Assembly (NCBI GenBank): GCA_977006965.1
Contig: OZ345364.1
Coordinates: forward strand, 1,860,001-1,924,000
DNA length: 64,000 bases
Origin: Phymatolithon calcareum
Taxonomy: Eukaryota; Rhodophyta; Florideophyceae; Hapalidiales
Direction: 5' to 3'
Shown here: positions 44,101-54,738 of the stretch, piece after piece
How positions within the stretch are numbered: position 1 is the first letter of the stretch
Layout: each line of letters starts with the position of its first letter
The notes under the pieces: model-generated
The model's input: the letters and a program-made list of their open reading frames with translations, nothing else
Database searches by the model: none
What the model was told of the DNA's origin: nothing
Translations under genes and position numbers: made by a program

Positions 44101-44990
44101 CTTCATATTTGAAAATATTTCACTTGTTTCTACGCATTTTCTTGAAACTAGATGCAGTCGGTGCAAAAGACATAATTAAAAATTTCATCCACTTTATAAG
44201 CATTGTTTCGGCCAGTGAGAGCGCTTCAAAGATGGAGAAGTAGGTCCTTAAATTCGAAGTTTCCTCCATCCTCGAGAGGAAATTAAGAGGGGGAGGAAAG
44301 CAAAGCGTATAACAACCGAACTTTGTACAAACATAACAGCGCGCTTTATTTGAAACTACAGATTCGCATCAAAAAAACAAATATGAAACCAGATTTGCTG
44401 TTCAAAATAACGCTTGTATTTGCCGCGGCGAGTATCAGAGGGGCTAATGATCGCGTGTCTATTCTGTGGTCAAAAATAATGAGCAAACAGCAAGATTAGA
44501 AATGGGCACACTTTGTGCACGTAAGCGGGATTTTGTGCCAATAGATTCGAAGCGCTCGGCTAACGCTAACACACAAACCGCATTAATGAAGTCGTTAGAG
44601 CCGCATAGACACTGTCAGAGGGACCTTCTTGATACTTCGATGTTTGCGTCCGCACTATCAGTCTGGAAAGTCTCAGTTACAGTCTTAAATTTTTGACTGA
44701 TAACAAGAACGCGGCATAGGTCCATGGTGACTGCTTTGTGCATCTATGGGACATTTTTTCTCATAACGAGTTCTAGTTTTCGGAAATGGAATTTCTCTTC
44801 AACCAAAGTTTTCGTGATATTTCAAGTTTTTGCTAAAAGCGTGCGAAAATATCTGAAGCGAAAGTTTGCAAATCAACGCTGCACGTAGAATCAGCCACTG
44901 CAAACATATGCCGCGTGCTCGTATCAAGTCCACTAAATAATGACTGGTAATGAGGATTTTTTTGACTCGGTCTACGCCGCAATTTTGATG
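41178..44990. other. No gene recognised; several weak ORFs
   Basis: Weak plus-strand frames at 42582-42857 and 42889-43128, with Cys-rich or Ala-rich translations, have no motif. A piggyBac-like end finishes at 43636 (GGGTGAAAGTGTTAA). From 43640 to 44990 the sequence is AT-rich with nothing recognised. Confidence 0.3.
43600..43636. repeat. piggyBac-like end at TTAA (inverse of 34199)
   Basis: Read on the minus strand: TTAACACTTTCACCCTCAA followed by GTCCCTCTGGAGGGA. This matches the 34199 end in both the C-[CA]-CTTTCAC-CC terminus and the hairpin spacing. Whether the two ends belong to one 9.4-kb element or to two relics cannot be decided. Confidence 0.4.
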
Positions 44991-45272
44991 AATTCCCAAG
45001 AAGGCCCCTGTGTCATGTGCTTTGCGCTCTGTAACCAGTGAGCGCTTATTGGGTGACGTTCTCGAATACACAACGGCAGGTGTACACGAGTACATTAAAT
45101 TCGCTAATTTTGTTGATATATCAGTTCCCTCATAAGTTTTCGTGCAAAAACAACTACGTGTTTTTATTTATTTTTTGACACATTGAAATTTTGCTTTCCT
45201 CCCCTTCTTTTACTGAACCCTGCTAAAACATTATTTTCTTCTCCTCACATGATCATTTGTAAAGTCTGTACC

Positions 45273-45642
45273 AGGGGAATGTTATGGAGGGGACTAACGC
45301 AAACCGGTTGTCATACTGCTTTTCTGAAAATGCGGTCATACAATTTCTATCACGCTTTTTACACGACTTGAAAATGTATCATATAAGCAGGTTTCTAATG
45401 GGAAAATATAAGGTCGGTTGGCACGAATATTCGGAGTTTGCCAATGTAGCTGTAGTTCTGGTTGCTGGATTAGGCTTTGTGGAGAGAAATAATGCGAAAT
45501 AAAGGCATTACCCTGCTTAGTTGAATTTTTTGATTTCCAAATAAACTCGTAATCCAGTCGGCACACGAAGGGCTATCTTTCACAATTAAATTTATGTAAC
45601 TTGTGAAGTCCGCGTTTCTCTCCACCCCCTTAACATTATCCT
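45273..45642. mobile_element. MITE, 370 bp, in Fanzor leader
   Basis: The termini are AGGGGAATGTTATGGAGG and, inverted, AGGATAATGTTAAGGGGG. A 9-bp duplication GTCTGTACC flanks it at 45264-45272 and 45643-45651. Copy 2 of the Fanzor element has GTCTGTACC once at the matching place (about 54588), followed by the same TATTCC continuation. A 9-bp duplication suggests the MULE superfamily. Confidence 0.85.
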
Positions 45643-45796
45643 GTCTGTACCTATTCCCCTTCGCAAAGTACAAACCTCTCTCGCCCGTCTTCATCTCCAT
45701 ATGGTGATCATCAATGATGTACTGGCTTTACCTCGCACGTGCATCGAAAACCGATATCCGATCACTCTGACCTGCACACTTTGAGCGCCTTCCACC

Positions 45797-48589
45797 ATGA
45801 CGCGAGCAGTCACTCTCATGTTCGATGCCTATGAAGCTTTTATTCCGGGTATCCTTTCACATTTCGAGACTTGCACTGCGTCGCTCTATTCCGATCCATT
45901 TATTGCGCCCAATTTCCCCTTTCTAAATACGTCCGTCTGTTATCTCAAGAGCGGTACCGGAAACCGATTTTCATTCATCGTGCTCAGTCGCCATAGCCCT
46001 GCGCCGGAGTGATAAACTGCGTATCGTATGGGATCTGGAAACCTGAGAGACTTTTAACGGTCCTCTTGTTTGGTGAGTGGCTCCTCGTTTTGCATGCTGC
46101 ATGGCTTTCGGTTGGTGGTGCTTTTAAACCTCTGTCGCCACTTGATGGTGGACCGCAGCACCGCCATACTCCCAGGTCAACATCACCCCTCCTTCATGGA
46201 GCTGTGAGATTCGCCCTTGGGCTTGCCGCCATATCCGACGGGGCCGCTATCCCGAATAAGAGCTCAAGCAATTTGCAGCCAACCGCCGAATCAAAAGCTT
46301 CTCCTTCAAAGTCCGTACGGTCGCGACATCCGTCTGTACGTGAATCAAGAATGACGTGAACAAGGCCAAGTCGACTCACAAGTTGCACACCAACGCTAAA
46401 GTACTCGGCATTCTAAGACACTTGGTGTCAGTTTACTTGAACGTCCTCGTGGATGATCTTTCGGTCTCTTTTGCTGGGTCAAGGATTGTTTTCAGCGCCA
46501 GCGTGTTGCGGCACATCGCTCTTCACTTAGCGATGTACAAGATGTGTACTCCGAACAAGAAAAGCGAACCACGTATTCTCGATCTAGAACAGTACGCTGC
46601 TGTCAAGACTCATCTGGAAAACTATTTGTTTAGGCACCATGAGGTCAAGGAGCACGGGCTTCCGCCCCAGACTTTGGAGAAAATGCGGAATTATACTAAG
46701 CGACCTCTCGCTGTCTTCTCAAGAAATATGTCCGCCGCTAACAAGCGGCACGTAGAAGAGCACTTTGATAGTGCAACAGGAGAACATGCGGTGTGCTTCG
46801 AGAACTCGACAACCTCAATAAGATGACCGAAAAAGCGTCCCATTCTCTATACGACACGGCCATTATCAGCACTAACGATTTAGCGGTGCAAATCATAGAC
46901 AGATTTGTGACCAAAATCAGATCCAGAGCTGGAAAGCTGATCTTCTCGACATGATGCCGATTTTCCGTGCTGTTCTTGATGTCGTCAGCGAATTAAGTCG
47001 CCGATTTCAAAAGGTCTGAGTCCTATATCACTTCAGGCGAGAGGTCCGGCCTTTGTACGACGAAGCTTCTCCATTGCGCTCAGAAGAGAACATTTCCCAG
47101 CCACATGTTGCATTCGTTCGTGTCAACGGAAAGTACAAAACGGAAAATATCGTCGCGCAAAGGAGTCTGGCCAATGAAGTTCCCGTTCCGCCGTGGTTTG
47201 ACAATCCCGAGCGGATCACCGACGTACAAGCGCATGAGCTTCAATCTTCCGTAAGAGAAGCCAGAAAGCAACTGTTCAAGGACAAGAAAGTTCTCGGGCT
47301 GGATTCGCTTACAAAGCCATTCACTTTACTCCCATCCTATTCGTTGCAGTACGCTTTTGTGCACTACGACAATGAATCCGTACGTCAGCTCGCTCCCGGC
47401 GTTATTTCGGAAGAAGATGTCAAAGCGGTAGGGAGTCGGACGTGGTGGACTCCATTTTTTGACTTCCACTCGAAGCGCAAGATCGATCGTCACCGACAGA
47501 CTGTTGAGAAAAAGAATGTAAAGAAAAGTAAGCTTATGCACCGGAAGGGTTTCAACAAGCTCCCGTGACATCGGAGGAGGAAGAAGAAGAAAAGTAACCT
47601 TTTGCGCCAGAAGAGATTTTTAAGACAAGGAATTCCACGGTGCGTCCAACACTCCTGGGTTCCCGACGACGCACGGTACCCGAGCAGAAACACAATGAAC
47701 ACGGCCCCATTCCTTGGCCTGTGAGCAGCACATCCTCTGATGGTTTGCAAATCAAGGTCTTCCTGTCTACGATTGCTCAGAAGGAGCATACGGTAGTAGC
47801 TCGCCCAAATCATGAAACCACCCGAAAGACAAAGATGCGATTAAGGCGAAGGACATCTAGAAATCAACTAAAAATGTTTCCCACAAGACCTACATGTTCG
47901 AGTCGCTGGCGCGGGTCGGGGAGAAGAACGAGGCTGCACGTCGCAACGAAAATGCGCCATACAGAGCAGCGCTCAACGACTTTTCTCAAGTGCCGCTGAA
48001 GCGTACCAGTGCAAGTGTTGCGTACGCCAACATGGTGTACAGTACATTGACGGTCATGTGCCACGAATTGTTTTCTAACAACAGGCGTCGCCAGCGCTTC
48101 GCTCGATTCCGCGCCAAATCGCGAAACATCCAAGAAATGGCAAAGACTCTTGCCTTTGGAGCTGAAAATCAAGAGTTGCGAACTTAGACGAGTCGCGGTG
48201 CGGCAAAGCGGAAACTAAAACAAGAACTGTATCGGAGGAAGCGGGTGCTGTTTTTCCGAAGTGCGGAGTTTGGTCATGGTTCGCGCGGTCCTTGTCCGCG
48301 CAAGAGGTTTATTCGTGCGCTCGCCCTTCTCTGTCCAGTCGTCCTCGTAGACGAATTCAGAACATCTATACGCTGCAAGAAGTGTGGACACACTCTGCAT
48401 GGCAGTCACCGCTCCCGTGTGTTTCGCTGTACAAACAACCCGACAGGCGAGAGCACTGGATGTTCTACAGAATCTATTGACCGAGAAACAAACGGAGCGA
48501 AAAATATTGCCATTGTGAGTCTCCATTAGCTTCTGGGATTGCCCCGACCGCCTCATCTCAGCGGACCTTCACATAGTTCTCTCGCATAG
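45797..48589 (+). pseudogene. Fanzor (OMEGA-type RNA-guided nuclease), copy 1, inactive
   Basis: Fanzors are eukaryotic TnpB relatives that cut DNA under guidance of an RNA from the element's 3' end. The frame starts at MTRAVTLMFDAYEAF (45797) and is broken by several shifts and stops. Middle parts readable include 46356-46826 (VLGILRHLVSVYLNVLVDD, RILDLEQYAAVKTHLENY, MSAANKRHVEEHF) and 47053-47568 (FTLLPSYSLQYAFVHYDNE, TWWTPFFDFHSKR). The RuvC-I segment present in copy 2 is replaced at about 47742-47830 by unrelated sequence, removing the first catalytic Asp. The C-terminal part keeps VDEFRTS, CKKCG, VFRC and DRETNGAKNI (48245-48529). It then stops early at TAG (48530), with homologous sequence continuing to 48589. 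Confidence 0.8.
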
Positions 48590-48680
48590 ATTGCTTGTCT
48601 CTTCATTTTTAGATTCTTTGAACTTACATATATTTCTCTTTCTACACATAATGAGGGCCGCACATGTGCGGAAATAAAGA
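48590..48680 (+). ncRNA. Candidate Fanzor guide-RNA scaffold (copy 1)
   Basis: Conserved post-stop sequence ending in the perfect palindrome CCGCACATGTGCGG (48658-48671) and AAATAAAGA. Homology to copy 2 ends at 48680. The 20 or so bases beyond (starting CCAGAGAAAG) would occupy the guide position if the TnpB/Fanzor layout holds. Confidence 0.4.
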
Positions 48681-48992
48681 CCAGAGAAAGTGTTCCGTGA
48701 GCCAGATAACCACATGGATCTACACACCCTTAGTATTTGCATAGAAGACGAAGGAATTCTAGTTTGAACTCTCTATAGTAGACACTAACTGTGAGATGTA
48801 ATTTGCAAGCGGAGGACCTTCATTAATGCCTGCAATGTCTTCGACAGAACAGAAAAGGCAGAGAGCATTATTGCAGCTACGGACCTTATAAGTATGCTCA
48901 AGGCTGCTGGAGAAAGGATGGCCGGGAGCTGTCCACTCACACAATATGAACCGAGTGAAATATTCTTTCTCTTCTTTCAGTTTGAATCACTT

Positions 48993-49763
48993 CTAACAAC
49001 ATACAGTTTGCTTTCGCTTTCGACAATGTCGGATCTTCGGCGCACAAAGCTTAACTTTAAGGGTCAGAACCGCATCCTTGATCTTCCTTCCAGTCATAGG
49101 GTCAAAAACATCAATTTCCTTTTCAAACTCCGGACAATTCACCTTTCGACAGATATCCATAAAGTCCCACATACCCCGTCCCAGAAGCAAACTTCTCCTC
49201 GGGCTATGCCGTTTCCAGAACAATTCGCGTCCCTTGTCCGGCAACCCGTCGTCATGGTATATAGAGAACATAAGTGCTCGCGGGTGATAATTCTCCGCGC
49301 CGTTCTCGTATATCTCCAACGCTCGCTTGCCGGTGATATGCATTTCGAAGGGATATTCCTTCAATTCCTCCTTCCATATGGGATCAACAGTACCGCGTTT
49401 CACTTGCGTGAACACCATCGGTCGAGAGTCCTTATCGTCCTCATCGACAGTCACGACCACAAATGGGTTTGGTAGAAGAGATGCATTCACATCCCCTTCC
49501 TCAGGTATGCTTTCGAGCAAAGCCATTGCCTCGTCAAGAGATTTTTCCTTCCTTTTTACCTCCCTTTTGGCGACTATGACGTCAACTGTGCCACTCCCAG
49601 CATCTAAATACGCTTGGCGCAACGCGTCTCGCGCGTTCGCTACCTCTTCTTCCGCAGCTGCGTGGGAAACTCCACCTCCTGGTATGGAAGAGGCGCTGAT
49701 CTTCTTCACGTTAGTGCAGCATACAATGTTCATCCACAGCTTAGTTCGCGGTGGGACTGACAT
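48993..49763 (-). CDS. C2-domain protein, coiled-coil insertion (paralogue 2)
   Basis: The protein has 256 residues from the shared start MSVPPRTKLWMNI (49763). The frame is open 47 codons further upstream, but that part is not shared with paralogue 1. It shows the same architecture as 31313-32272: first C2 strand, helical insertion (SHAAAEEEVANARDALRQAY...KEKSLDEAMALLES), then NPFVVVTVDED, FTQVKRGTVDPIWKEELKEYPFE, RALMFSIYHDDGLPDKG, LLGRGMWDF and VLTLKVKL. It lacks the acidic and basic tail of paralogue 1 and ends KQTVCC, a double-Cys end of the type that can be geranylgeranylated. Intact frames and conserved splice-free structure in both copies argue for real genes. It lies 310 bp past Fanzor copy 1, convergent with it. 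Confidence 0.7.
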   Translation of the reverse strand: MSVPPRTKLWMNIVCCTNVKKISASSIPGGGVSHAAAEEEVANARDALRQAYLDAGSGTVDVIVAKREVKRKEKSLDEAMALLESIPEEGDVNASLLPNPFVVVTVDEDDKDSRPMVFTQVKRGTVDPIWKEELKEYPFEMHITGKRALEIYENGAENYHPRALMFSIYHDDGLPDKGRELFWKRHSPRRSLLLGRGMWDFMDICRKVNCPEFEKEIDVFDPMTGRKIKDAVLTLKVKLCAPKIRHCRKRKQTVCC

Positions 49764-50211
49764 TGTGTGAAGGCTGACGAGCAAGAGTCGTGCGGTCCTG
49801 CTGGAGGAAACAAGGTAGATGTTTAGATAGACGAGTAGAATTGGCGCTGGTTGCCATGGAAAGAAGATTGTCGGGCGCGTGGGGTTGTAATATGTACATC
49901 TCATAGAATCGCAGATGTAATGACGAGGTTATGTGAACAAACGTGCTGCCTTGCCTTTCCAATACTGAACGGAACTGGTTGGGCCATGAGAACCATACCC
50001 ACAACTCGAACCAAAAATAACTGTTTCTGTAGCGTCAACATGGCCCTATTTCATAATTCCTTCTCTCGGTCCGGTCTCTCGTGGGCAGTCTCGTATATCT
50101 CCTCACTGCCTACGGATTCACACTTCGTACGTTTCTTCTCTATCTTACCGCCTCTCTCAAAGAGGCCAGTTACCATTTTCTGCACCTCGGCTTTTCCAGT
50201 TTTCAGACACG
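49764..50211. other. 5' flank of C2 gene, no other gene recognised
   Basis: A plus-strand frame 49851-50375 overlaps the LINE tail in its second half and lacks motifs, so it is treated as a shadow. Confidence 0.4.
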
Positions 50212-50480
50212 AACTTTCTTTCTTTTATTGCAGAAAACACAAACTGAAGTTAGTGCCTGGGGATATTTCCGAACAGCCCCTCATTGCTCACGAATTTGAG
50301 TACGTCGAGCGGTTTCTCATTGCAAATTTCCTCTACCGTTTTGGTGCCAACTCTTCGAATAGTCTGGCGTCTTGATACAATCCGTCCTCTACAGCGTAGA
50401 AGTAGATGCTCAACGGTCTCCTTGGTTCCCACTCCGGCCGCGAAGTGGTCCCGTCGGCTCAAGAACTCAGACCGCAGCTA
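50212..50480 (-). pseudogene. LINE type B 3' fragment
   Basis: Encodes GTKETVEHLLLRCRGRIVSRRQTI, TKTVEEICNEKPLDVLKF and ends in a stop at 50250, matching the C-terminus at 8345-8530 and 60715-60900. The 3' tail reads TGCAATAAAAGAAAGAAAG, as at 60700-60681, so the family ends in a GAAA-type tail rather than poly(A). Only about 270 bp remain. Confidence 0.7.
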
Positions 50481-50740
50481 ATGACACGCTTTCTTTAACT
50501 AAAACTGCAACATTATCAGAAGCAACTACGTAGTTTGCAAGCCTTCCGCACAAGCTGCTCTAAATTTTAGACGTGTTTTCGTCGACAAAGTAAATCTCTC
50601 TCCAGATACAAAAGAGTCTCTATTTTCTTCTGTACGGCCTCGCTTTTAAATCGGCCATGTACTCTGTGCCGAATACCACCCAGTAGAGAAAACCGAACCC
50701 TGGGCAAAAGTATGATAAAACCAGGAGGATGCGGGAAACT

Positions 50741-50990
50741 TCGAATTTAACGTGTTTTCATATTTTCATGCATATTATTCAGCATACTGTACATGGATAC
50801 TGTAAAGACCCGATCAAATTATTAAAGGAAACATCGCGCAACTGACAAAGTAGGCTGGATTAAGCGCTCGCAAATTAGCAGATTAAGAAAAACAGCGTGG
50901 TTTATAATGGAGTTTCTAAGTCGGTATTTTCTTTCAGAGAGGCAGAACCGAGCATTCTAGTATCCGAAAGCTCTTGGTAAAACCTCACTA
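50741..50990 (-). repeat. Dispersed repeat R2, partial inverted copy
   Basis: Reverse complement of the last part of R2: AACGTGTTTTCATA...CATGCATATTAT-CAGCATAC and GCTAATTTGCGAGCGCTTAATCCAGC match 33850-34012. The terminal palindrome is degenerate here. 50481-50740 shows no gene. Confidence 0.55.
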
Positions 50991-51164
50991 CGCACACAGT
51001 TGAAGCATTGGAACGGGTACTGTATGCACTGAAGATCATCATCGCCATGTTCCGTCGAATTATAGGGCCCATCCTTGGGGCGAACAGTTTCTGTATACAG
51101 GACCATCAATAAGCAAGTCATAGGTAGCTAAATTTAGAAAAATTACAGTCTTCTGACCCACAGA

Positions 51165-52565
51165 CAGGGATAGTACCAATATTATTGTTATTTATTCGGG
51201 CACATGATGCAATAGGAATTGCAATACCAATAATCCAAGGTTGAAGGCAATAGGAATTGCAATATCTGACCATTCTTCCAATATCAATTGCAATAACAGA
51301 ATCTAATTCAGGTCTTCCTGCGCCATGTCTTCACTCACGCGTTGGATCACTCTTGCGCTCCGGGCAGTGATCATCGCCACGGAGACCGACTGCTGTTCCC
51401 AGTAACCTTTGTTCTCTTTAAGAAACAGCAGGGCTTCTAGTAATAACGGTGTCATCCTCTTGCGATTGTCTGTCAAAACGTTCTTGGCCACCGACCAAAG
51501 CCTCTCCACCTCGGCAGTTGATCCAAGAATAAAGTCGCAATTTATATAAGTCTAATGGACCTCGGCACGCTTGTGCTTTTTTTACGGCAATTCTTTCCGC
51601 TATTGACAGCCGGCCTGCACCCGATCCGCCGATAGAGCTTGTTACACCGTCATCGTGTTCCAGTTTGCGCTTCCTGCATGCATCTTGCTCTTCATTTGTC
51701 ATAGTATCAGACTCACCGTGCTGAATCTTAACAACTCCCGACTCGAATGCTGGGTCGAACACAATTGATGCACGTGATGCAATGTAGTGTTTTCCAAGCT
51801 GACATCGGTATAATGGTGAGTTGACATCGTACTTGCACTGGTCGACTTCTGAAATCAACTCATCAAGAGCTATGCGACAGTCCGACAACGAAGCACCACG
51901 CTTCTGTAGTTCCAGAGTTTCCTGGTTGATTTTCTTAAACTGACTTGCGTACAGCGTAGATTTGTTGCGGAACTGCTCGCTCTCGTCCATAGCTATCGTT
52001 GCTCCTTCCGGCTTTGCCGCGTCGATTAACTGATCGCGTATGCGGTTGAAGCGCTTGAGTATATGATACTTTCCGGATCAACGCGTCTCATTATGCATAA
52101 CTGGAGCCAATTTAGTAAGGTTGCGTAGTATTGCTCGGTTCTTCAGTTCTTTGCAGTCCTTAATCGTTGCATGCACCGAGTCTATCGCTGCTTGGAGTCT
52201 ATCGTCACTGACAACTATCTTTTTCACCTCTAGGTTGAGGTTATTTATCGAGAGGCATCGATAACAGAGCAGAATTCCTGACAGCAATCGAATGCCGAAG
52301 ATTCGGGTGGCAATACGTAAACTGTGTGGGGAGCAAATATAACCCTTTTCCGTAAATTTCCGTTACAGATTCTGTACCGCAGCGCTGTACGACGATCTTC
52401 TCAGCGCCGAGGAGGGCAAGGGTGCACCTTGATTTTCGATCAAATGCCATTACTTTTTGCAATAATTATTGCAATAAGTACCTCTCAGGGCAATTAAGGC
52501 TTTATTGCAATATATTGCAATAAATTGGAATAAAAACAATAAAAATAATATTGGTACCAAGCGTG
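51165..52565 (-). mobile_element. hAT transposon, 1401 bp, internally reduced
   Basis: The ends are CAGGGATAGTACCAATATTATT and, inverted, CACGCTTGGTACCAATATTATT. An 8-bp duplication CCCACAGA flanks it (51157-51164, 52566-52573). The paralogous repeat copy at 62019-62026 has CCCACAGA once and no insert. Subterminal AATTGCAATA motifs are frequent. The element encodes a degenerate hAT transposase C-terminus. Confidence 0.9.
51303..52462 (-). pseudogene. hAT transposase, C-terminal part
   Basis: The 51509-51303 frame has FILGSTAEVERLWSVAKNV, NRKRMTPLLLEALLFLKEN, the hAT dimerisation domain (hATC), where the usual ERLFS/W and FLK-N motifs are clear. It connects through a frameshift at about 51520 to the 190-residue frame 51990-51418 (KINQETLELQKRGASLSDCRIALDEL, acidic linker) and to short upstream pieces at 52287-52078 and 52462-52241. 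The N-terminal BED finger and first catalytic Asp are missing, in line with the short element length. Confidence 0.8.
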
Positions 52566-53603
52566 CCCACAGAGAAGGAACTGTGGGAGACATGCCTTTC
52601 GTACAGTTTCCAGTCGCGAGATCAGGCTTAGATTGTATTTAGTTCTTTTTCAGCACAATATGAACCGAATACAAAGTAAAAGCAGGTAGTATATTACAAT
52701 AGTCATTTCTCTTCAAGTGCGCTATTTTGAATTCTATACAATCTGTCTTTCGAGTTGAATACTATATATAGAAAGTGACACCGAGAGTGAATACAGGCCA
52801 ATCGACGGCGGCACAATGAATTGTACTACGTGCATGCCTTTGTTTTCGTTACAACTGCTATCTGTCTTGTTCTAATAAATATTCCTAATTTGTGTGGTTT
52901 ACAATTACTCCTGGGTACTGCTTCAGTTAAGGAAAAGCCTTAGTCCTTTCAAGCGGCTCCGTGATTACAGTAGATCAACGCTTTGTGAACTTCAAGTGGG
53001 AATTTCGTTACTTATTGACAAGTCGGGATCTGGCAATATACGTTGGCTCATAAACTGGAAGTACATTCAGCGGCTGCGCATGCGGTGTTAGACAAAATTA
53101 AAACTTTTCTCCTCAAAAGGAGCACAAATTGGATAAAATGCGTATGTAACGATCGAAACTCATTTCGTTGAAAGCGTTTGTATTTATTCACTGCACAAGA
53201 CAAGCTGCGACAACGTAATCCCACGGATTTTAGACGTCACAGAGCCCTTCAGGAGAACTGAGAGGAGACTGCCCTCAATCAAAACACATGCTTCTCAAAA
53301 GCTCAATGCCTCTCTCTCACTGAGAGGCTGGAAGAGCTGGCTTTTATAGCTTTTTTCAATATCCTAAATCCAATTATCTTATCCACGCAATCCAGTCTTG
53401 TGTCCTGATTGCGTGAGTAAATGCCCCGTAATTATGAGTTGCCTGAGCTTACCATAGCTAGCCGTGATATCTGCTCAGTAGTTATGGCTCTCACCTGTTA
53501 AGTGTCGCCTCTGCTCCTTGCTTGGAGAACGCTTGTTATATACCCACATCTACAGGATGCATGACTCGTTTTGGTCTAGATGTTAGAGTAGAAAAAAAGA
53601 CCA

Positions 53604-54298
53604 AAAGTTTCTTCTGCTTGTAAAGCTATATCACTCTAAAAGAAAAGACAATTCAAGCTACATGCGCTTTCTGAAATCAAGACGATACCACCAAAATATG
53701 CTAAATCTCTGTACACTCCAAAAAGCTTCCGCTTTATTTAAAAAGTCTTACCATAAGGCCGCCACGGAAGGTTATTTGAAAAAAGAGCGTGCTGGAGGTT
53801 CTCCTTTGTCAAAACGGCTACAATATCAGCACCCTATCTCCATTATATTTCCTATTCCCATATTTCCCAGAGCCCAGTGCGTCGGGCCCGACCAAGAAGT
53901 CAACAGAGCATCTGCAGACAGTTTTGTAAAGGCAGAAGACTAAGCCATAACAGATATTCAGCTTGGACCATATTTTTTCAGACATATTACTTTTCTAAGT
54001 ACTACATAACAAAACATGATTGATGCCTTAGCCTGTTTAGAAAGCGCGGTCCTTTCTTTTGACAGTTTTGCTGATTGTCTCAATTATTGTCATATTTTGA
54101 TTAATCTGCTAATTTGCGAGCAGTTAATTCAGCTTATTTCGTGAGCTGCTGGCTGAGGAACCAAATATCATCGAATCCATACAGGGATTATTATATTAAA
54201 TATAGTCAATCAACCACCTAAAAATAAAGCTGTTGCTCCTTTGCTTTTTTGATCAACTCTTTACAGCATACATGTATGCTGTGTAATATGTATGAATA
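53604..54298 (+). repeat. Dispersed repeat R2, copy 2
   Basis: Homologue of 33338-34012. The perfect 18-bp palindrome CAGCATACATGTATGCTG (54264-54281) lies at its end, immediately before the left border of Fanzor copy 2. An extra ACTATATTAAATATAG-containing patch around 54190-54225 is not in copy 1. Confidence 0.7.
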
Positions 54299-54738
54299 CA
54301 GTATGCCAAAGTATTCTCAAGAAGGCCCCTCTGTCAAGTGCTTTGCGCTCTATAACCAGTGAGCGTTTATTTGGTGACGTTCTCGAATACACTGTGGCAG
54401 GTGTACAAGAGTATTTTAAATTTAATAATTTTGCTGATACATTAATTCCATCACGATCTTGTGTGCAAAAACAACTACGTGTTTTTATTTATTTTTTTGT
54501 GCACTAAAATTTTGCTTTCCTCCCCCTCTTTTTACTGTCCCCTGCTCAAACATTCTTTTTTTCGCCACATATGATATTTTGAAAAGTCTGTACCTATTCC
54601 TGTTCGCAAAGCACAAACCCCTCTCACCCGTCTTCATCTCCATATGGGGATCAACAACGCTGTACTGACTTCACCTCGGACGTGCATCGAAAACCGATAT
54701 CCGATCACTCTGACCTGCACACTTTGAGCGTCATCCAC

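Larger units (their letters stand above)
44993..48680 (+). mobile_element. Fanzor element, copy 1
   Basis: Sequence shared with copy 2 begins at CAAGAAGGCCCC (about 44993 / 54314) and ends at GGAAATAAAGA (48680 / 57811). The unit holds a 5' noncoding leader of about 0.8 kb, a Fanzor-like reading frame and a conserved 3' noncoding end with a hairpin. Copy 1 carries a 370-bp MITE in the leader and a rearranged RuvC-I region. No separate transposase is seen. Confidence 0.7.
51011..53513 (+). repeat. Repeat R1, copy A (contains hAT element)
   Basis: It matches 61861-64000 over its whole length once the insertions are removed. It starts TTGGAACGGGTA and runs through a TATATATAG motif (about 52768), an AATAAATATTCC polyadenylation-like signal (about 52877), a conserved small frame (52894-53091) and on to CACCTGTTAAGTGTCGCCT. 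TATA and AATAAA in this order suggest an LTR or a transcribed repeat, but borders with TG...CA could not be fixed. Confidence 0.7.
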
